Part shown: positions 9,243-22,400 of the stretch, piece after piece
How positions within the stretch are numbered: position 1 is the first letter of the stretch
Layout: each line of letters starts with the position of its first letter
From: Verrucomicrobiota bacterium
GTDB lineage: Bacteria; Verrucomicrobiota; Verrucomicrobiia; Limisphaerales; JADJPG01
Assembly: GCA_016713365.1 (NCBI GenBank)
Contig: JADJPG010000040.1
Coordinates: 25,724-89,723, forward strand
Direction: 5' to 3'
DNA: 64,000 bases
The notes under the pieces: generated by a model
Databases searched by the model: none
The model's input: only the letters and a program-made list of their open reading frames with translations
What the model was told of the DNA's origin: nothing
Position numbers and translations under genes: made by a program

Positions 9243-10676
9243 AGCTTTGTCCGAGGCAATTCGCACCACGCGGCTTCATCCTCATTGCGGTGCTTGTGCT
9301 GGTGATGCTCATCTCGATGATCGCCATCAGCCTCATGTTCCAATTGAAGGCGGCGGACACCGCGGTGAGTGCGGGTTCCGGCGGAGAGCAGGCATGGTCC
9401 GCGGCGATGAGCGGCGTGCAGGAAGCCATTCGCGTCGCGCGCGGGGCGAAGCCGGGCTTGACCGACTGGGGAGGACAACGCGGGCGCGTTCAAGGATCGA
9501 CTCGTCTTCGATGACGTCTCCGAGCGCTGGTATTTCACCGTGTACTCGCCCGCTTCGAGCGACGACGCGCTTAGCGAAATGCGTTACGGGCTGACGTCCG
9601 AGGCAAGCAAGCTGAACGTCAACGCCGCGCACACGACGAACTTGATTCACCTGCCTCGCATGACGGCTCAATTGATCGCCGGGTTGCGCGACTTTGTGGA
9701 TTGGGACAGCACGGTGCGGCCGGATGGCGCCGAGCAGGATTTCTACGATGCGTTGCCGCGCGCTTACACGATTCGCAACGGCGCGCTCGATACGCTCGAT
9801 GAGTTGCTGCTGGTTCGGGGCTTTACTCCCGCATTGCTCTACGGTGAAGATGCGAACATGAACTGGCGCCTCGACGTGAACGAGAACGATGGCGACGAGC
9901 GTTTCCCTTCGGACAATGCCGACGGGAAGCTTGATCGCGGTTTCAGCCAGTTCCTGACGGTCGCTTCCTACGATCCGAACGAAGACAACGAAGGCATCCC
10001 GCGCACGAACCTGAACCTTGCCAACGATCCGCTCCCGCAGATCGAACTGCCCGCGCCGCTCACCAATTTCATTTACCAGCTTCGCACCAACAAACAGTCC
10101 GTCGCGCATCCCGTGGATCTGCTCGACGCGAAGCTGACCTGGACGAACGCGAACGGCACAAAGGCCGAGCTGGCCAGCGGTGTGGGGAAGGAAGAACTCG
10201 CGCTCGTGCTGGACTTGTTCACGACGAGCAACGAAAGCCGTTTCGACGGTTTGATCGATGTGAACACGGCGTCCATCGCGGTGTTGCGCACGGTGCAGGG
10301 TATTGATGAGCCGCTCGCGGAGAGCATCGTCTCCGGCCGCCGCAGCATCAGTCCGGAACGCCGAGGCAGTCTCGCGTGGCTGTTGCAGGAAGGCGTCGTG
10401 GACGTTCCGAAGTTCAAGGAGATCGCGCCGCTGCTCACCGCGCGCAGCCGGCAGTTCAGTTTCCACGTTGTCGGCTACGGCGTGCCGAGCGGACGGTATC
10501 GCGTGCTGGAGGTCATCATTGATGTCGCCGGCGACGAGCCTCGCATCACTTACCTGCGCGATTTGACCAAGCTCGGAATGCCGTTCCCTTTAACCGGCCC
10601 AGAAATGACGACGACGGCGAGTAACGGCGGCGCGCGCGGAGCGACTCGCTCTACCATGGAGGTGCCGCGTGGCTAA
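9239..10676 (+). CDS. gspK: Type II secretion pseudopilus tip protein GspK (one frameshift)
   Basis: A pilin-type N-helix without the usual Glu+5 (RG|FILIAVLVLVMLISMIAI), which is characteristic of GspK, is followed by EQAWSAAMSGVQEAIRVA. The frame then breaks in the G4 run at 9468-9471; dropping one G continues with DNAGAFKDRLVFDD and SERWYFTVYSP. The second part has the GspK SAM-like domain (KLNVNAAHTTNLIHLPRMTAQLIAGLRDFVDWD) and a later INVNTAS-like helix-hairpin region (GLIDVNTASIAVLRTVQGI). The total of about 478 residues is longer than typical GspK. Confidence 0.86.
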
Positions 10677-12380
10677 GGCGTCGCTGCAGAACCTCATCAA
10701 GCTGCCGCAGCTGAAGTCGCGTCGGCGTCAGCGCGGGCCGAGCCAGTCGACCGGGCTCGTTGTCGAAGGCCAGATGTTGCGCGTCGTGCAGGCGACCGTA
10801 TCCGGCGGCAAGACCACGATTCAACGCGTCGCTTCGGCGCCATTGGAATTTCCGGCGGACTCTGATGTCGCCGATCCTAATGTGATCGGTCCGGCCATTG
10901 CGCGAGCGCTGAAGAAGCTGAAATCAAGCCCGGCGCAGTTGTCATGGGTGTGCCGCGCGCGCAGGTGGTTTTGCGCACGCTCACTGTTCCGGTGCTGGAA
11001 GACATCCGCGAACTTGCCTCGATGGTTCACTTGCAGGTCAGCAAGGATCTTCCGTTCCGCATGGACGAGGCGGTTGTTGATTTCAAAGTCCGTCGCAAGA
11101 TCGTTCCGCCCGTCCCGCGTGTGGAAGGCGATGCCAAAATTGAGATCGCGGATGCTCCACCGCCGAAGTTGGAAGTGCTCGTCGCCGCGGTGAAGCGCAG
11201 CCTGGTGGAATCGGTCGAGCAGACCGCTGCCGCCGCCGGGTTAAAAGTGTGCGCGCTCGGTTTGTTGCCCTACGCGAATGTTCGCGCGCTCGATGCGTTC
11301 AAGCTTGTGGACGACGAGCAGGCGGTCGCGCTGGTGTCGCTCCGGCCGGACGAGATGAACATCGACGTCATCGCGCAGCAGACGTTGCTCTTCAGTCGTG
11401 GCGCGAACGTGAAGCTGCCGCCGGAAAAACCGGCGACCGCCGACGCAACGGTTCCGAAAGTTGACGCGCCGGGTTCCGACACGACGAGCTTCATCCGCCC
11501 TGAAAGTTTCGCGGAGATGGTGACCATCGAGGTTGTGCGCAGCCTGCACGCGTTCTCGGGAGTGGAACCGAATCGCAGTGTGGCGCGCGTCGCGGTGAGC
11601 GGCGTCACCGGCCACGAGGCGAGTGTCGTTGAGGCGATTGAGAAACGTCTCAACCGACCCTGCACGTTGCTCGATCCGGGAACGGTCTTCGATCTTCCCG
11701 CCGAAGCGCGCGAACATGTCGCGGGCGCGTTGCCGGCGATCGGTCTGGCGCTCGGGTGCGGGGACGAGAGCGGGCTGCCGTTTGATTTCCTGAATCCGAA
11801 GAAGCCCGCGGTGCAGCGCGACATGCGGCGCATTCGCATTCTCGCCGGCGCGGCGGCCGCAGTGGCGCTCTTCATCTTCACGCTGGCGATCCGGCAGCAT
11901 CTGATCAACCGCCACCAGAAGGTGCTGACCCAGCTTCAGGCTCAGTTCAGCGCCGAGGACAAGCAGAGGAAAACCTTCCAAGCGATGGTGCGTCACGCGG
12001 GTGTGGTGCGCGACTGGACCGATGGCGGTCGCAACTGGCTGGATCATTACGCGTATCTCTCAGCGGTGCTGCCGGCGAGCGAGGAAGTTTACATCACGTC
12101 GCTCGCGGTCAGCGGCACGGGCTTGATTCGACTGAGCGTCCAGGCGCGGAGCGGCGAGACGCTGGCGAAGCTCGACAAGCAACTGCGCGCCGCCGGTTAC
12201 GACGTGAAGCCGCTGGCCATCACGCCCGGCGCAGACCGGCATGGATACGACTTTCGTTCGACGGTGGAGCTGATCATTCCACCCAAGCAGGTGCTCGATC
12301 TTTCCAAGGTCAAAACGCCGCCGCGTCCGGCGGACGATGTCTCGCTTGATCCTTCGTTCAACAAGGGAGGTGGCGGATGA
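10669..12380 (+). CDS. gspL: GspL/PilM-like actin-fold protein of the T2SS (one frameshift)
   Basis: About 570 residues, starting with GTG and overlapping gspK by 8 nt. The N-terminal part is a PilM/GspL actin-like fold: GLVVEGQMLRVVQA, then MGVPRAQVVLRTLTVP and an ELASMVHLQVSKDLPF segment. The break at 10921-10923 (AAA) is repaired by adding one A, which gives K-I-K-P-G-A-V-V-M-G. A single TM helix lies around IRILAGAAAAVALFIFTLAI, followed by a periplasmic PilN-like domain (YLSAVLPASEEVYITSLAVSGTG). The layout is that of GspL: cytoplasmic actin-like part, one TM helix and a small periplasmic domain. It should link the GspE ATPase to the inner-membrane platform. Confidence 0.78.
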
Positions 12381-13408
12381 ATCGTCGCGAAAAGATTCTC
12401 GCGGGTTGCATCGGCGGACTCATCGGGCTTGGAGCGCTCGGCTTTGGAGTGCGCGGGTTCATTTTTGCGCCGCTCAAGAAGATTGATCGGGATGCCGCCG
12501 TGGTGCGCGACAAGTTGGACAAGCTCGCCAAGGATCGCCGCGCGTTCTTCGATGCGGAGGATCGCATGAAGAACTGGGCGCTGACGACGTTCGCCGACAC
12601 GGTGGACCAGGCGAGCGCGAAGTCCGGCGAGATGCTGACGAAGCTGATCCTCAAGAGCGGCCTGTCGGAGGATGAATTCACCCGGCTGCCGGTCGGCCCG
12701 CGCAAGCTTGCGGGCGGTGCGGCGCAGGAGATCGGCTGGAACGTCCAGGGCGACGGCAAACTGACGGACGTGATCGATCTGGTGTTCGCGCTGCAAACGT
12801 CGCCGTATTTGCACCGAATCGACGGGCTTTCGATCAAGCCAGGTGACGCGGCTGGATACGTGCGCGTCAGCTTCCGCTTTCTGACGCTCGTGATCGATTC
12901 CGCGCCGGAAGTGAAGCGCAAGGAGATCGCGGCGAAGTACACGTTGGAGAGTCCCGAGCGCCACATTTACGACGGCATCGTCTCGCGCGATTTGCTACGG
13001 CCCTACATCAAGCGTCCCTCACCGCCGCCTGTGCCGCCGACCACGCCGGGCACGAGTCCCGGCAACATCGCTCAGAACGGCGCGAAGCCCGGTGTTCCTC
13101 CGGGGCCGGAAAGTTTCCGCGTGGTGTCGCTCTCCGAATGGATGGGCCAGCCGGAGATTCACGTGTTTGATGTCACTGCTCGAAAGACGGCGCGTTACAA
13201 GGCAGGTGATGCGCTCGCAGGCGGCACGATCGTTTGTGTGGATTACCGTCCGCAACCGATGCCGGGCAACGAGATGTTGCGCTCGGACAGCCGCGTGATT
13301 GTGAAGGTCGGAGCTGAGTACTTCGCCATCGAACGCGGCAAGACGCTCGCGGACAAACGCAAGCTGACCGCAGATCAACTGCCCTCCGGCATGGCCAAAG
13401 CAAAATGA
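12377..13408 (+). CDS. GspM-like inner-membrane protein
   Basis: 343 residues, beginning in a 4-nt ATGA overlap with gspL. The architecture fits GspM/PilO: a short cytoplasmic tail (MNRREKILAG), one TM helix (CIGGLIGLGALGFGVRGFIF), a helical segment and a ferredoxin-like periplasmic part. A Pro-rich linker (RPSPPPVPPTTPGTSPG) then leads to an extra C-terminal domain with a WMGQPEIHVFDVTARKTARYKAGDAL segment. That tail resembles the HR-type/PilP-like small beta domains that contact the secretin, so it might replace the missing GspC; this is an inference. Assignment rests on topology and position more than on sequence. Confidence 0.62.
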   Translation: MNRREKILAGCIGGLIGLGALGFGVRGFIFAPLKKIDRDAAVVRDKLDKLAKDRRAFFDAEDRMKNWALTTFADTVDQASAKSGEMLTKLILKSGLSEDEFTRLPVGPRKLAGGAAQEIGWNVQGDGKLTDVIDLVFALQTSPYLHRIDGLSIKPGDAAGYVRVSFRFLTLVIDSAPEVKRKEIAAKYTLESPERHIYDGIVSRDLLRPYIKRPSPPPVPPTTPGTSPGNIAQNGAKPGVPPGPESFRVVSLSEWMGQPEIHVFDVTARKTARYKAGDALAGGTIVCVDYRPQPMPGNEMLRSDSRVIVKVGAEYFAIERGKTLADKRKLTADQLPSGMAKAK

Positions 13409-13448
13409 ATTTCACCCGCATCACCGAATCCAAGTTTGAGGACAAGTC

Positions 13449-16400
13449 ATGAAGAGAACGACGTTGAGCATTCTCGTTGGTTGCACGCTGGCCGCCTCGG
13501 CCTCCGCGCAGAACGCCACGAAGCCCGCGCCCGCCGCCGCCGCGGCGCAACCCGCGCGCAACATCCGCTTCCAGTTTGATGGAATGCCGTACTCGGACGT
13601 CGTCGAGCGTTTCGCGCAGATGGCCGGCAAGCCGCTCATCGCCGACACGAACATCACCGGGACGATCACGTACAACGATCCCACGGCCTACAGCTACACC
13701 GAGGCGCTCGACACGTTGAACATCATGCTCTCGATGAAGGGCCTGATGCTGATCGAGTCCGGCAATTATCTCCGCCTCGTTCCGTTCAAGGAGCTTCCCG
13801 CCATGCCGCTGCGAATTCTGCGTGGCACGGATGCCACGGGCGATGTCCGCCCCGGCGAAGTGGTGACCGTGGTGCTCGACATCAAGAATCTGGAGTCGAA
13901 GGAGATCGTGGACTCGATCACGTCGATGCTTTCCAACGCCGGTTCTGTGGCCGCGTTACCCAAAGGCCGCGGGATGATCGTCACCGACCGGCTTGCGAAC
14001 ATTCAACGCGTTCGCGCGTTGCTTGCGACCATCGACACCGAGGCGACGGTGAACCGGCAGATGAAGACCTACACGCTGCTGCACGCCAGCGGTGCGATTG
14101 TGTCGGACCTGCTGAACCGCACGTTCGGAATCGCCACCGCTCCGAAGCGCACGACCTACAATCCGAACTCGAAGGCGATGGAAGTTCTGCCGCCGGATCC
14201 GAACGATTACATCACTTCGGTGTACGACGAAGCGTCGCGCACGATGGTTCTGTTTGGCCCGAACGAACGCCTCACGCTCGCCGAGGAGCTGATCAACAAG
14301 TTCGAGCAGAAGGACGGTCCCGGCGGTGATGTCCGCATCTATTTCCCGCAATCGATCAAAGCTGACGAGCTGGCGAACGTGATTCGGCAGGCGATCCCTG
14401 GCGTGGCTGCGCCCGGCGATACCGCCGCCAATGCCGCTACGAAGGCACGAGTCATCGCCGACGCGTCACAGAACCGTCTGATCGTGGCCGCGCCGATTCC
14501 CGGACAGCTCGAGCAGATCGACCAACTCATCTCCCGTCTCGACAAGGGTGCTGTCGGAACGGTCGGTGGCACGACGAACGTCCCGCTCCGTTCGCAATCC
14601 GTCCAGCTCACAAAAGTCTTCCGCCCGCGCGCGGCGGATTCGACGAATCTTGCCTCCATCCTCACGCAGGCGCTCACGCGTCGTTCGGCTTCCGGCCAGA
14701 TGGTGACCACCGCGAGCGTCAGTCATGATCCCGCCAGCGGCAGCGTCGTCCTCAGCGGCAGCCCCGGTGATTTGCAGATCGCTTCGGACATCGTGACGCA
14801 GCTCGAAACGGGCACGACGAGTCCGGTGAGATTGCAGACGAAGTTCATTGATGTCGGCAGCGCGACCGAGGCGAAGCGCATCCAGCCGATGGTTGAGCAG
14901 CTCTATCGCGATCAAGTCAGCTCGGGCGCGTTCAGCGCCGGACCGCATGCGAAGATCATGGCGGACGCAGATTCCGGCCGCATCATCGTTACGGCGAGCG
15001 AGGAACATCTCAGCCGCGTCGAGGACATCATCCGCCAGTTGCGTTCGGACAAGGCCCAGACCCAATCGCGCCGTCTGCAAATCATCACGCTGAAGAACTC
15101 ACGCGCCGAGGCCGCGTTGCCGAATATCCAAAATCTGATCGCCGACCGGATGAGCGAGCGCCGTTTTAGCGACGTTCCAAAGCCTTCGATCATCGCCGAC
15201 GCGCCGAACAACCGTCTCCTGGTCACTGCGACCGACGAGCAGATCACCGCGATTCAACAGGTCGTGACCGTGGTTGATGTCGCGCCGGCGGCGGTGAAGC
15301 GCGAGATGCGCGTCATCCCGCTCCGCGCCAAGCCGGCGGCGGAAGTCATTCCGACCGTCACCTCGCTGCTCGAGCAAACCGCGGATGCGCCTTCGAATCC
15401 GTTGCTCGCGCCGAAGCTCATGGCCGACCCGACCGGCAAGCAGATCATCGTTCTGGCGATGGCTTCGGACTTCGAGCGCATCGAGAAACTCGTCGCGCAG
15501 TTCGATGCCACCGCGGCGACCTCCGCACCGCGGCAGTTCCGAGCGGTCGAACTGTTCGGGAGGAACGCCGCCGATCTGACGCCGCTCGTCACGCAGCTCT
15601 ACACGGAACAACTGCGCGGCCAGCCCGAGCCGCCGGGTGGACCAGCGACGGTGCTCGCGGAGACGAAGGAGAACCGCATTATGGTCAGTGGAGCGGAGCA
15701 GGAGATCACCCGCGTCGAGGCCATCATCCGGCAGCTCGATCCCGCTGGGCGTAAGGGTTCGAAGGAGGAGACGCGCGTCATCCGCATGAAGGCCGCGCTT
15801 GCAGCCGAACTCGCCAGTCTCGTCGAGAAGAGTCTGAACGCGCAGTCGCAGCAGGTCAAAGTGCTGGTCGATGCGCGCAGCAACAGCCTGGTGGTTTCCG
15901 GCGACAGCGCGGCGGTAGAGGCGGCTTCCGAAGTGATTCGCCAGCTCGACACGCGATCCGACGTGCAGCCGCGCGAGATGCGCATCATCGAGTTGAAGCA
16001 GGGTGATGCGAACACGATTTCCAGCATCGCAAACAATCTCGCGGTGGAATTAATCAAGGATCAGCGCGGGCCGGATTACACGCCGCAGACGCGCATTACG
16101 CCGGATGCGACGTCGAACCGTCTCATTGTCAGCGGACCAAAGGATGAGCTGAACACGGTTTCCAAAGTCGTCGAGCAGCTCGACCAAGCTCCGGAGGCCG
16201 CCGGTGGCGCGCGGGTCTTCAAGCTGGTGAGCGCGGACGCGGCGCAAGTGGTCGGCGTGGTTTCGAACGCGATGTTGAAGTTCGACAATCGCAACAAGCC
16301 CATCCAGCGCGTGACCATCTCGCTCGATCGCGAATCGAACAGCATCATCATCGCGGGTCCGCGCAATGACCTGAAGGACGCTGAGAACATTATCCAGCGC

Positions 16401-19400
16401 CTCGACAACGAAGGCATCGATCCGACCGCGACCGGCGCGACGGCGGGCAAGGCGCGCGAGTTGAAGATCATGGACGTGCAGAGCACTGACGTGGACGGAC
16501 TCGCCGCGCTGGCGATGAAGGTTTTCTCCGCGCAGAACGCGGGCCGCACCGTGACGAACTTGGTCAGCATCACGCCGGAACCCAACGGCAAGCGTCTCAT
16601 CGTCCTCGCGCCGTCGGGCGTGTTGTCCCAGGTCGAGACGGTGGTCGCCACGCTCGACAGCAAGCCGGATCAGGGCGTGCGTGAGTTGCACGTCGTGGAT
16701 TCGAAGAATGGTTCCGTGACGGAACTCCTGCCGAACGTGCAGCGCATCTACACCGAGCAGACGCAGGGACGTTCCGGCAAACCGGCGACGATTTATCCCG
16801 ATTCGAGCGGTCGACGCCTCGCGGTCTTCGGCACGAAGGAGCAGGCGGCGCAGGTGCAGCAGATCGTCGATGTGCTGGCGTCCGAGACGCGCGCGCCGCG
16901 GGAGACGAAGACGTTTGATTTCGGACGGCTCGCGGAAGCGCAACGCATCCTGCCCATCGCACAGCAACTCTATCGTGACCAGCTCGTGAACAACCCGAGC
17001 ATGGGCGCGGCGGACGCCCAATTGATCAGCGATGGCAAGACCGGGCGGTTGATTGTCAGCGCACGCGCGGATCAGTTGAAGGTCATCGAGGAGATCGTTT
17101 CGCGCCTGCAGATCACGGCGACCACCAACCAGACCTCGCGCGAGACCAAGGCGTTTGAAGTGGGCTCGGCGGCGGACGTGCAACGATTGCAGCCGCTCGT
17201 TCAGCAGCTTTACACGGATCAATGGCGCGATAAGGCGGAGACGGATCCGGCAGACGCGCAGATTGTGGCGGACCCGCGCGCGGGCCGCATCATCGTCACC
17301 GGCAAGCCGGAGCACGTGAAGCAGATTGAGGTCATTCTCCAACAGCTCGGCACGAACAAGGCGCGCACCGAGGCGCGCGACACGCGCATCTTTGATCTCA
17401 CGACGGCGAGCGCGGTGGAACTGGCGGCGACGGTGCGCACGCTTTATCTGGAACAGGCTAAGGCCCGTCTCGGCGCGCAGCAGCCGGACACGATGATCAC
17501 ACCCGATGCTGGCGGCAATCGGCTCATCGTCGTCGGCGACACGAACGAGCTGAACGAAATCGAGGGCATCATCCAGAAACTCGACAAGGTCAGTGCGCAG
17601 AGCGCTTCGGCGCGAGTGTTCAAACTGAAGTCAGCCGATCCGCAGAAGGTTTCCGAGATTCTCACGACCTCGCTTGTGCGTTTCGATGCGTATGGCCGGC
17701 CGCAGAAGCGCGCGACGGTGAGCGTGGATGCGAAGACGCGGACGTTGATCGTCACGGGCGACCCGAAGGAACTGGGCAGTGTTGCGACAATCATTGAGCA
17801 GCTCGACCAGTCGCTCGGTGCGCAGCCGGATCGCAAGATGAAGGTGCTGACCTTGAAGCAGGGCAAGGTCAGCGAACTGCTCGGGAAGGTTCGCCAGCTC
17901 TATAATGATCAGCTCACGGCGCAGCCGGACCTCGCGACGACGGACATTCTCATGATGGAAGACGCGGCGAGCAATCAGCTCCTGCTCGCGGGCAATGACC
18001 GACAGATCGCCTTGGTGGAACAGATTCTCGATAACTTGCAGGCGGCGGCGATGACTCGCGGCGAACGCGAGACGAAGTTCATCGAAGTCGGACAGGTGGA
18101 TGAGCTGAATCGCCTGATGCCGCTGGTGCAGCAGTTGTATCAAGAACGCTGGAAGCATCGTGAAGTCGGTGACCCGGCGGATGCCTTCATCATCACAGAC
18201 GCGAAGAACGGCCGGTTCATCGTGACGGGCCGCACCAATCATCTGGTGGAGATTGAACAGATCGTGGCCCAGCTTCGCGCGACGGATGCCGGTGCGCCGC
18301 GTGACACGCGCATTTATGATCTCTCGACCGCCAACGCCGCGGAACTGGCGACGACGGTGCGCTCGCTCTATCTGGATCAGGCGAGGACGCGTCCGGCTGC
18401 GCAACCGCAGGAGACGTTGATTCTGCCGGACGGCACGAGCAATCGCCTCATCGTGGCCGGCGCGACGAACGAGCTGAACGTCGTCGAGGATATCATCAAG
18501 AAGCTCGACAAGGTTTCGAGCCAGAGCGGCACGGTGCGGCTCTTCAAGTTGAAGTCCGCTGACCCGAACAAGGTGATGGAAGTGCTCGGCAACGCGTTGA
18601 TGAGCTACGACGCGTATGGGCGTCCGCGCCGCCGCGTGGGCATCACGGTGGACGCGAAGACGCGCACGATTGTCGTCGCGGGCGACCCGAAGGAATTGCA
18701 GGCGCTGCAGAACGCTTCGGTGATCATCGAGCAGCTCGACAACGCCCTCGGCGCGCAGGCGGATCGAAAGATCAAGGTGGTGGCTCTCAAGCAGGGCAAG
18801 GCGGCGGAGCTTTCGCCGAAGGTGCGCCAGCTCTATAACGACCAGCTCACGGCGCAGCCGGATCTCGCGGTCAACGATGTGTTGATCATGGAAGATGGTC
18901 CGGCAAACCAGCTCATCCTCGCGGGCAGTGAGCCGCAGTTGAAGGTGCTGGAAAGCATCATCACGGACTTGCAGTCGGCCTCGATCAATCAGGGTCCGCG
19001 CGAGACGAAGATCTTTACGGTGGGTCAGGCAGAGGACGTGACCAAGCTCCACGGGATTGTTCAGCAGCTTTATCAGGATCGCTGGAAGAGCCGCGACGCG
19101 GGTGACCCGCCGGATGCGCAGCTCATCGCGGACACCGCGAATGGTCGCATCGTGGCGACGGGGCGGACGAATCACATCGCCGAACTCACAAGCATCGTGG
19201 AGATGTTGAAGGAAGCGGGAGCGGGCTCGAAGCGCGACGTTCATGTGGTGTCTTTGCAGCGCAATTCCGCGCAGGCGGTTTCCTCGATGATCAACCAGTT
19301 GTTCGCGAAGCAGGTGGCGAGCACGGACCCGGCGGACCGACTGGTGCTGAGCGCGCTGCAGGATGACCGGACGCTGGTGGTGGAAGCGGCGGAGAAGACC

Positions 19401-22400
19401 TTTGAGCGTGTCAGCGACGTGGTGAAGAAGATCGACGACACGGAGACCTCCGTGCAGAACGTAATTCAGACGGTGCATCTCAAGAAGGGGCGCGCGGACA
19501 ATCTCGCCGAAGCCATCAACGCCGCGCTGACGAATCGCGTCGGTACCGCGCTGGCCAAGCGCGTGAGCGTGACGCCGGTGCTCGGCGCGAACAGTCTGCT
19601 CATCAACGGCCCGACCAACGCGGTCGAGGACGTGATGAAGCTCGTGCGCGAGCTCGATACCGAGAGCGAGGCGGGTGACATCGAGGTGCGGATTTACAAA
19701 CTGGAGAACGGCGCGGCGAAGGAGGTTTCTAGCATCCTTGATGACCTGTTGCAGAACGTGAGCCGATATCAGGCGCGCACGCGGACGGGACGCTTCATTC
19801 AGGCGAATGTTTCCATCGATGCGCGGGCGAACTCGCTGATCATCGCGGGCACGCCGGCGCATTTCGCGGTGGTGGAGAAGATTCTGCCGACGCTCGACAA
19901 GCAACCGGAGCGCAGCGATCGCGACGTGCAGTTCATCTGGCTGCGCAAGGCGAAGGCTTACGACGTGGTGTCGAAGGTGGAGGCGGTGTTCGACGGGCGG
20001 GATTCGAAGGAGAAGCCGGTCATCGAGGCCGATCCGCTGAACAACTCGGTGACGGTGATCGCGCGCCGCGGTGATCTGGCGCAGATTCAGGATCTCATCA
20101 ACCGGCTCGACGATTCGAGCAAGGACACCAGCATGCAGGTGCGTCTGCGTCCTTTGGAGCGCGTCGCTGCCGAGCAGATGGCGAAGATGCTCCTGAACAT
20201 CTACCCGCAGATGGGCAGCGGTCAGGTGCGTGTGGTGGAGAAGACCACGGCCCCGAAAGCCGTGGCTCCGGGCGTTCCCGGTGGTGCGGTAGCTCCGCAA
20301 GGGCAGCAGCAGAATCAACCACCCACTGCACCAGCGCCGGCGCCCGCTGCGACGCCGGCCCAACCCGGTGCGCAAACGACGCCGGATACGAACGTGGTTC
20401 AGGAAGTTGTCATCTCGGTGGACAAGGTCGCGAACGCGCTGATTCTTTCTGGTCCGGCGCAGGAACTCGACAACTTGGACCGCATCATCACGGACCTGTC
20501 GTTCAACTTTTGGGGGAACGAATCGGAGTTCCGCCTTTTCCCGCTCAAGGATGCGGACCCGGTGGTCGCTGCGCGGACGTTGACTGAATTGCTGCGGCAA
20601 GAACCAGTGCCGGTGCAAGGGCAGCCAGGACAGCCGCCGCAAATGCGAACTCAGCAGCCCAAGATCACCGTGGTCGCCGAGCCGCGCACGCGGAGCATCA
20701 TCGTGCGGGCGCGACCGACGGATTTTCCGCTGCTCGAAACGTTGATCAACCAGCTCGATGCCGCGGGCCAGGTGACGCAGGTGGAGTTCCGCGTCGTGCC
20801 GTTGACGAACGCGCCGCCGGAGAAGGTTCTTCCGCTCGTCCAGCAGATGGTCACGCAGCTGAACGTCTCGCGGCCGGGCGAACCGTTGTCGGTCACCATC
20901 GATGCGCGTTCGCGCGGTTTGCTGGTGGTGGGCCGCGACACGGTGCTGACTCAGGTCGAGAAGATGATTCGCCAGCTCGATACACCGAGCGAGTTCACCG
21001 AAGCCGAGGTGTTGATGGTGAGTTTGAAGAAGGCGAATGCGACGCAGCTTGCGGGCGTGTTGCAAAGCCTGCTCCGTCCGGGTGCGCAGGGCGAACTGAC
21101 GAGCGAGGCGCGCGAACTGCAGGAGCAGGTACGCCGACTGAAGATTCAAAACGAGGCCGGCCAGAGCGTGCTGCTCGACCTGAGCAAGCCAATCAAGATT
21201 TCCGCGGACCCGGTCGCAGGGCAGGGCGGGGCGAACCGACTGATCATTTCCTCCACGGCGGACAACTTAAAGGCGCTGGGCGCAGTGGTCGCGATGATGG
21301 ACACCGTGCCGGTGACCGAGGATGCCGTGGTGAAGGTCATGGCGCTGAAGTTCGCGGACGCGAGTTCCGTGGCGCAGACGTTAACTACGATTTTCATGCA
21401 GGGCCGTCAGCTCGCGATCGGGCCGACGGGTCCGAACGCGCAACCCGCCGGGCCGCAGGGCAAGGCGCTGGTGAATCCCTTGAACGTGGCCATCGACCCG
21501 CGGGCGAATGCGGTGATTCTCAGCGGCCAGATCGAAACGATGAACCTGGCGATGCAGTTGATCGCGGACATCGACAAACCGCTGGACCGATTCGTGACGG
21601 AGGTGAAGCTCTTCCGCCTGAAACACGCAAGCGCGACGAAGATGGTGCCGCTGTTGCAAAGCGTGTTCACCGAGGGACCGTCGGTGCCCGGAACAGAGGG
21701 GCTCAGCACGCAGGTTTCGCGGTTGAAGACGTTCAAGGACGGTGGCGTGACGAACCTCACCTCGGCGCCGAAGACGCGGACGGCGTTGACGATTCAGGCC
21801 GACGATTTGGCGAACATCCTCGTGGTGGCGGCGCGCTCAGACATGCTGCCGCTCATCGGCGACGTCATTGACCAGTTGGACATTCCGGCCGCGAGCGGAC
21901 TGGAGACAGTGCGCATCTATCCGATGACCCACGCGGATCCATCGGCGATTCAGAAGATTCTCAACGATATCTACAACAGCCCGCGCGCGACGACAGCGGT
22001 GCGGGCCGAGGACAAGCCGATCATCACGGTCGATGCTCGCACGAGCGCGCTGGTGGTCGCAGGCAACAGCAAGAGCTTCGCGGTTATCGAAGGCCTGCTG
22101 ACGCAGCTTGATCAGAAGCTGGCGTTTGAACTGCGCGACATCCGCATCATCCCGCTCGACAACGCGGACGCGACGGTGGTCGCGGCGAACGTTCAGCGCT
22201 TGATGGACGCACGCGTGACGCAGCGGGCGACGTTGAACCAGGGCACAGCGGACACGCTCAAGGTGACGATTCTTGCCGACCTGCGGAGCAATGCGCTGCT
22301 GGTCGCGGGCGGACGCGAGAGCTTCGACATGGTGGAGTCGCTCGCGAAGCAGCTCGACAAGGCGTCACCGGCGTTGAGCGGACGCATCCGGCTCATTGCG

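Noticed and set aside
17136..18995. CRISPR-like array in the repeat region
   Set aside because: The repeats are about 930 bp, coding and in frame; there are no short direct repeats with unique spacers.
17631..21149. A minus-strand open frame of 1172 codons opposite the secretin gene
   Set aside because: It lies in the shadow of gspD, whose repeats and high GC leave few stops on the other strand. Its product is Arg/Leu/His-rich with no domain, start signal or conserved motif.
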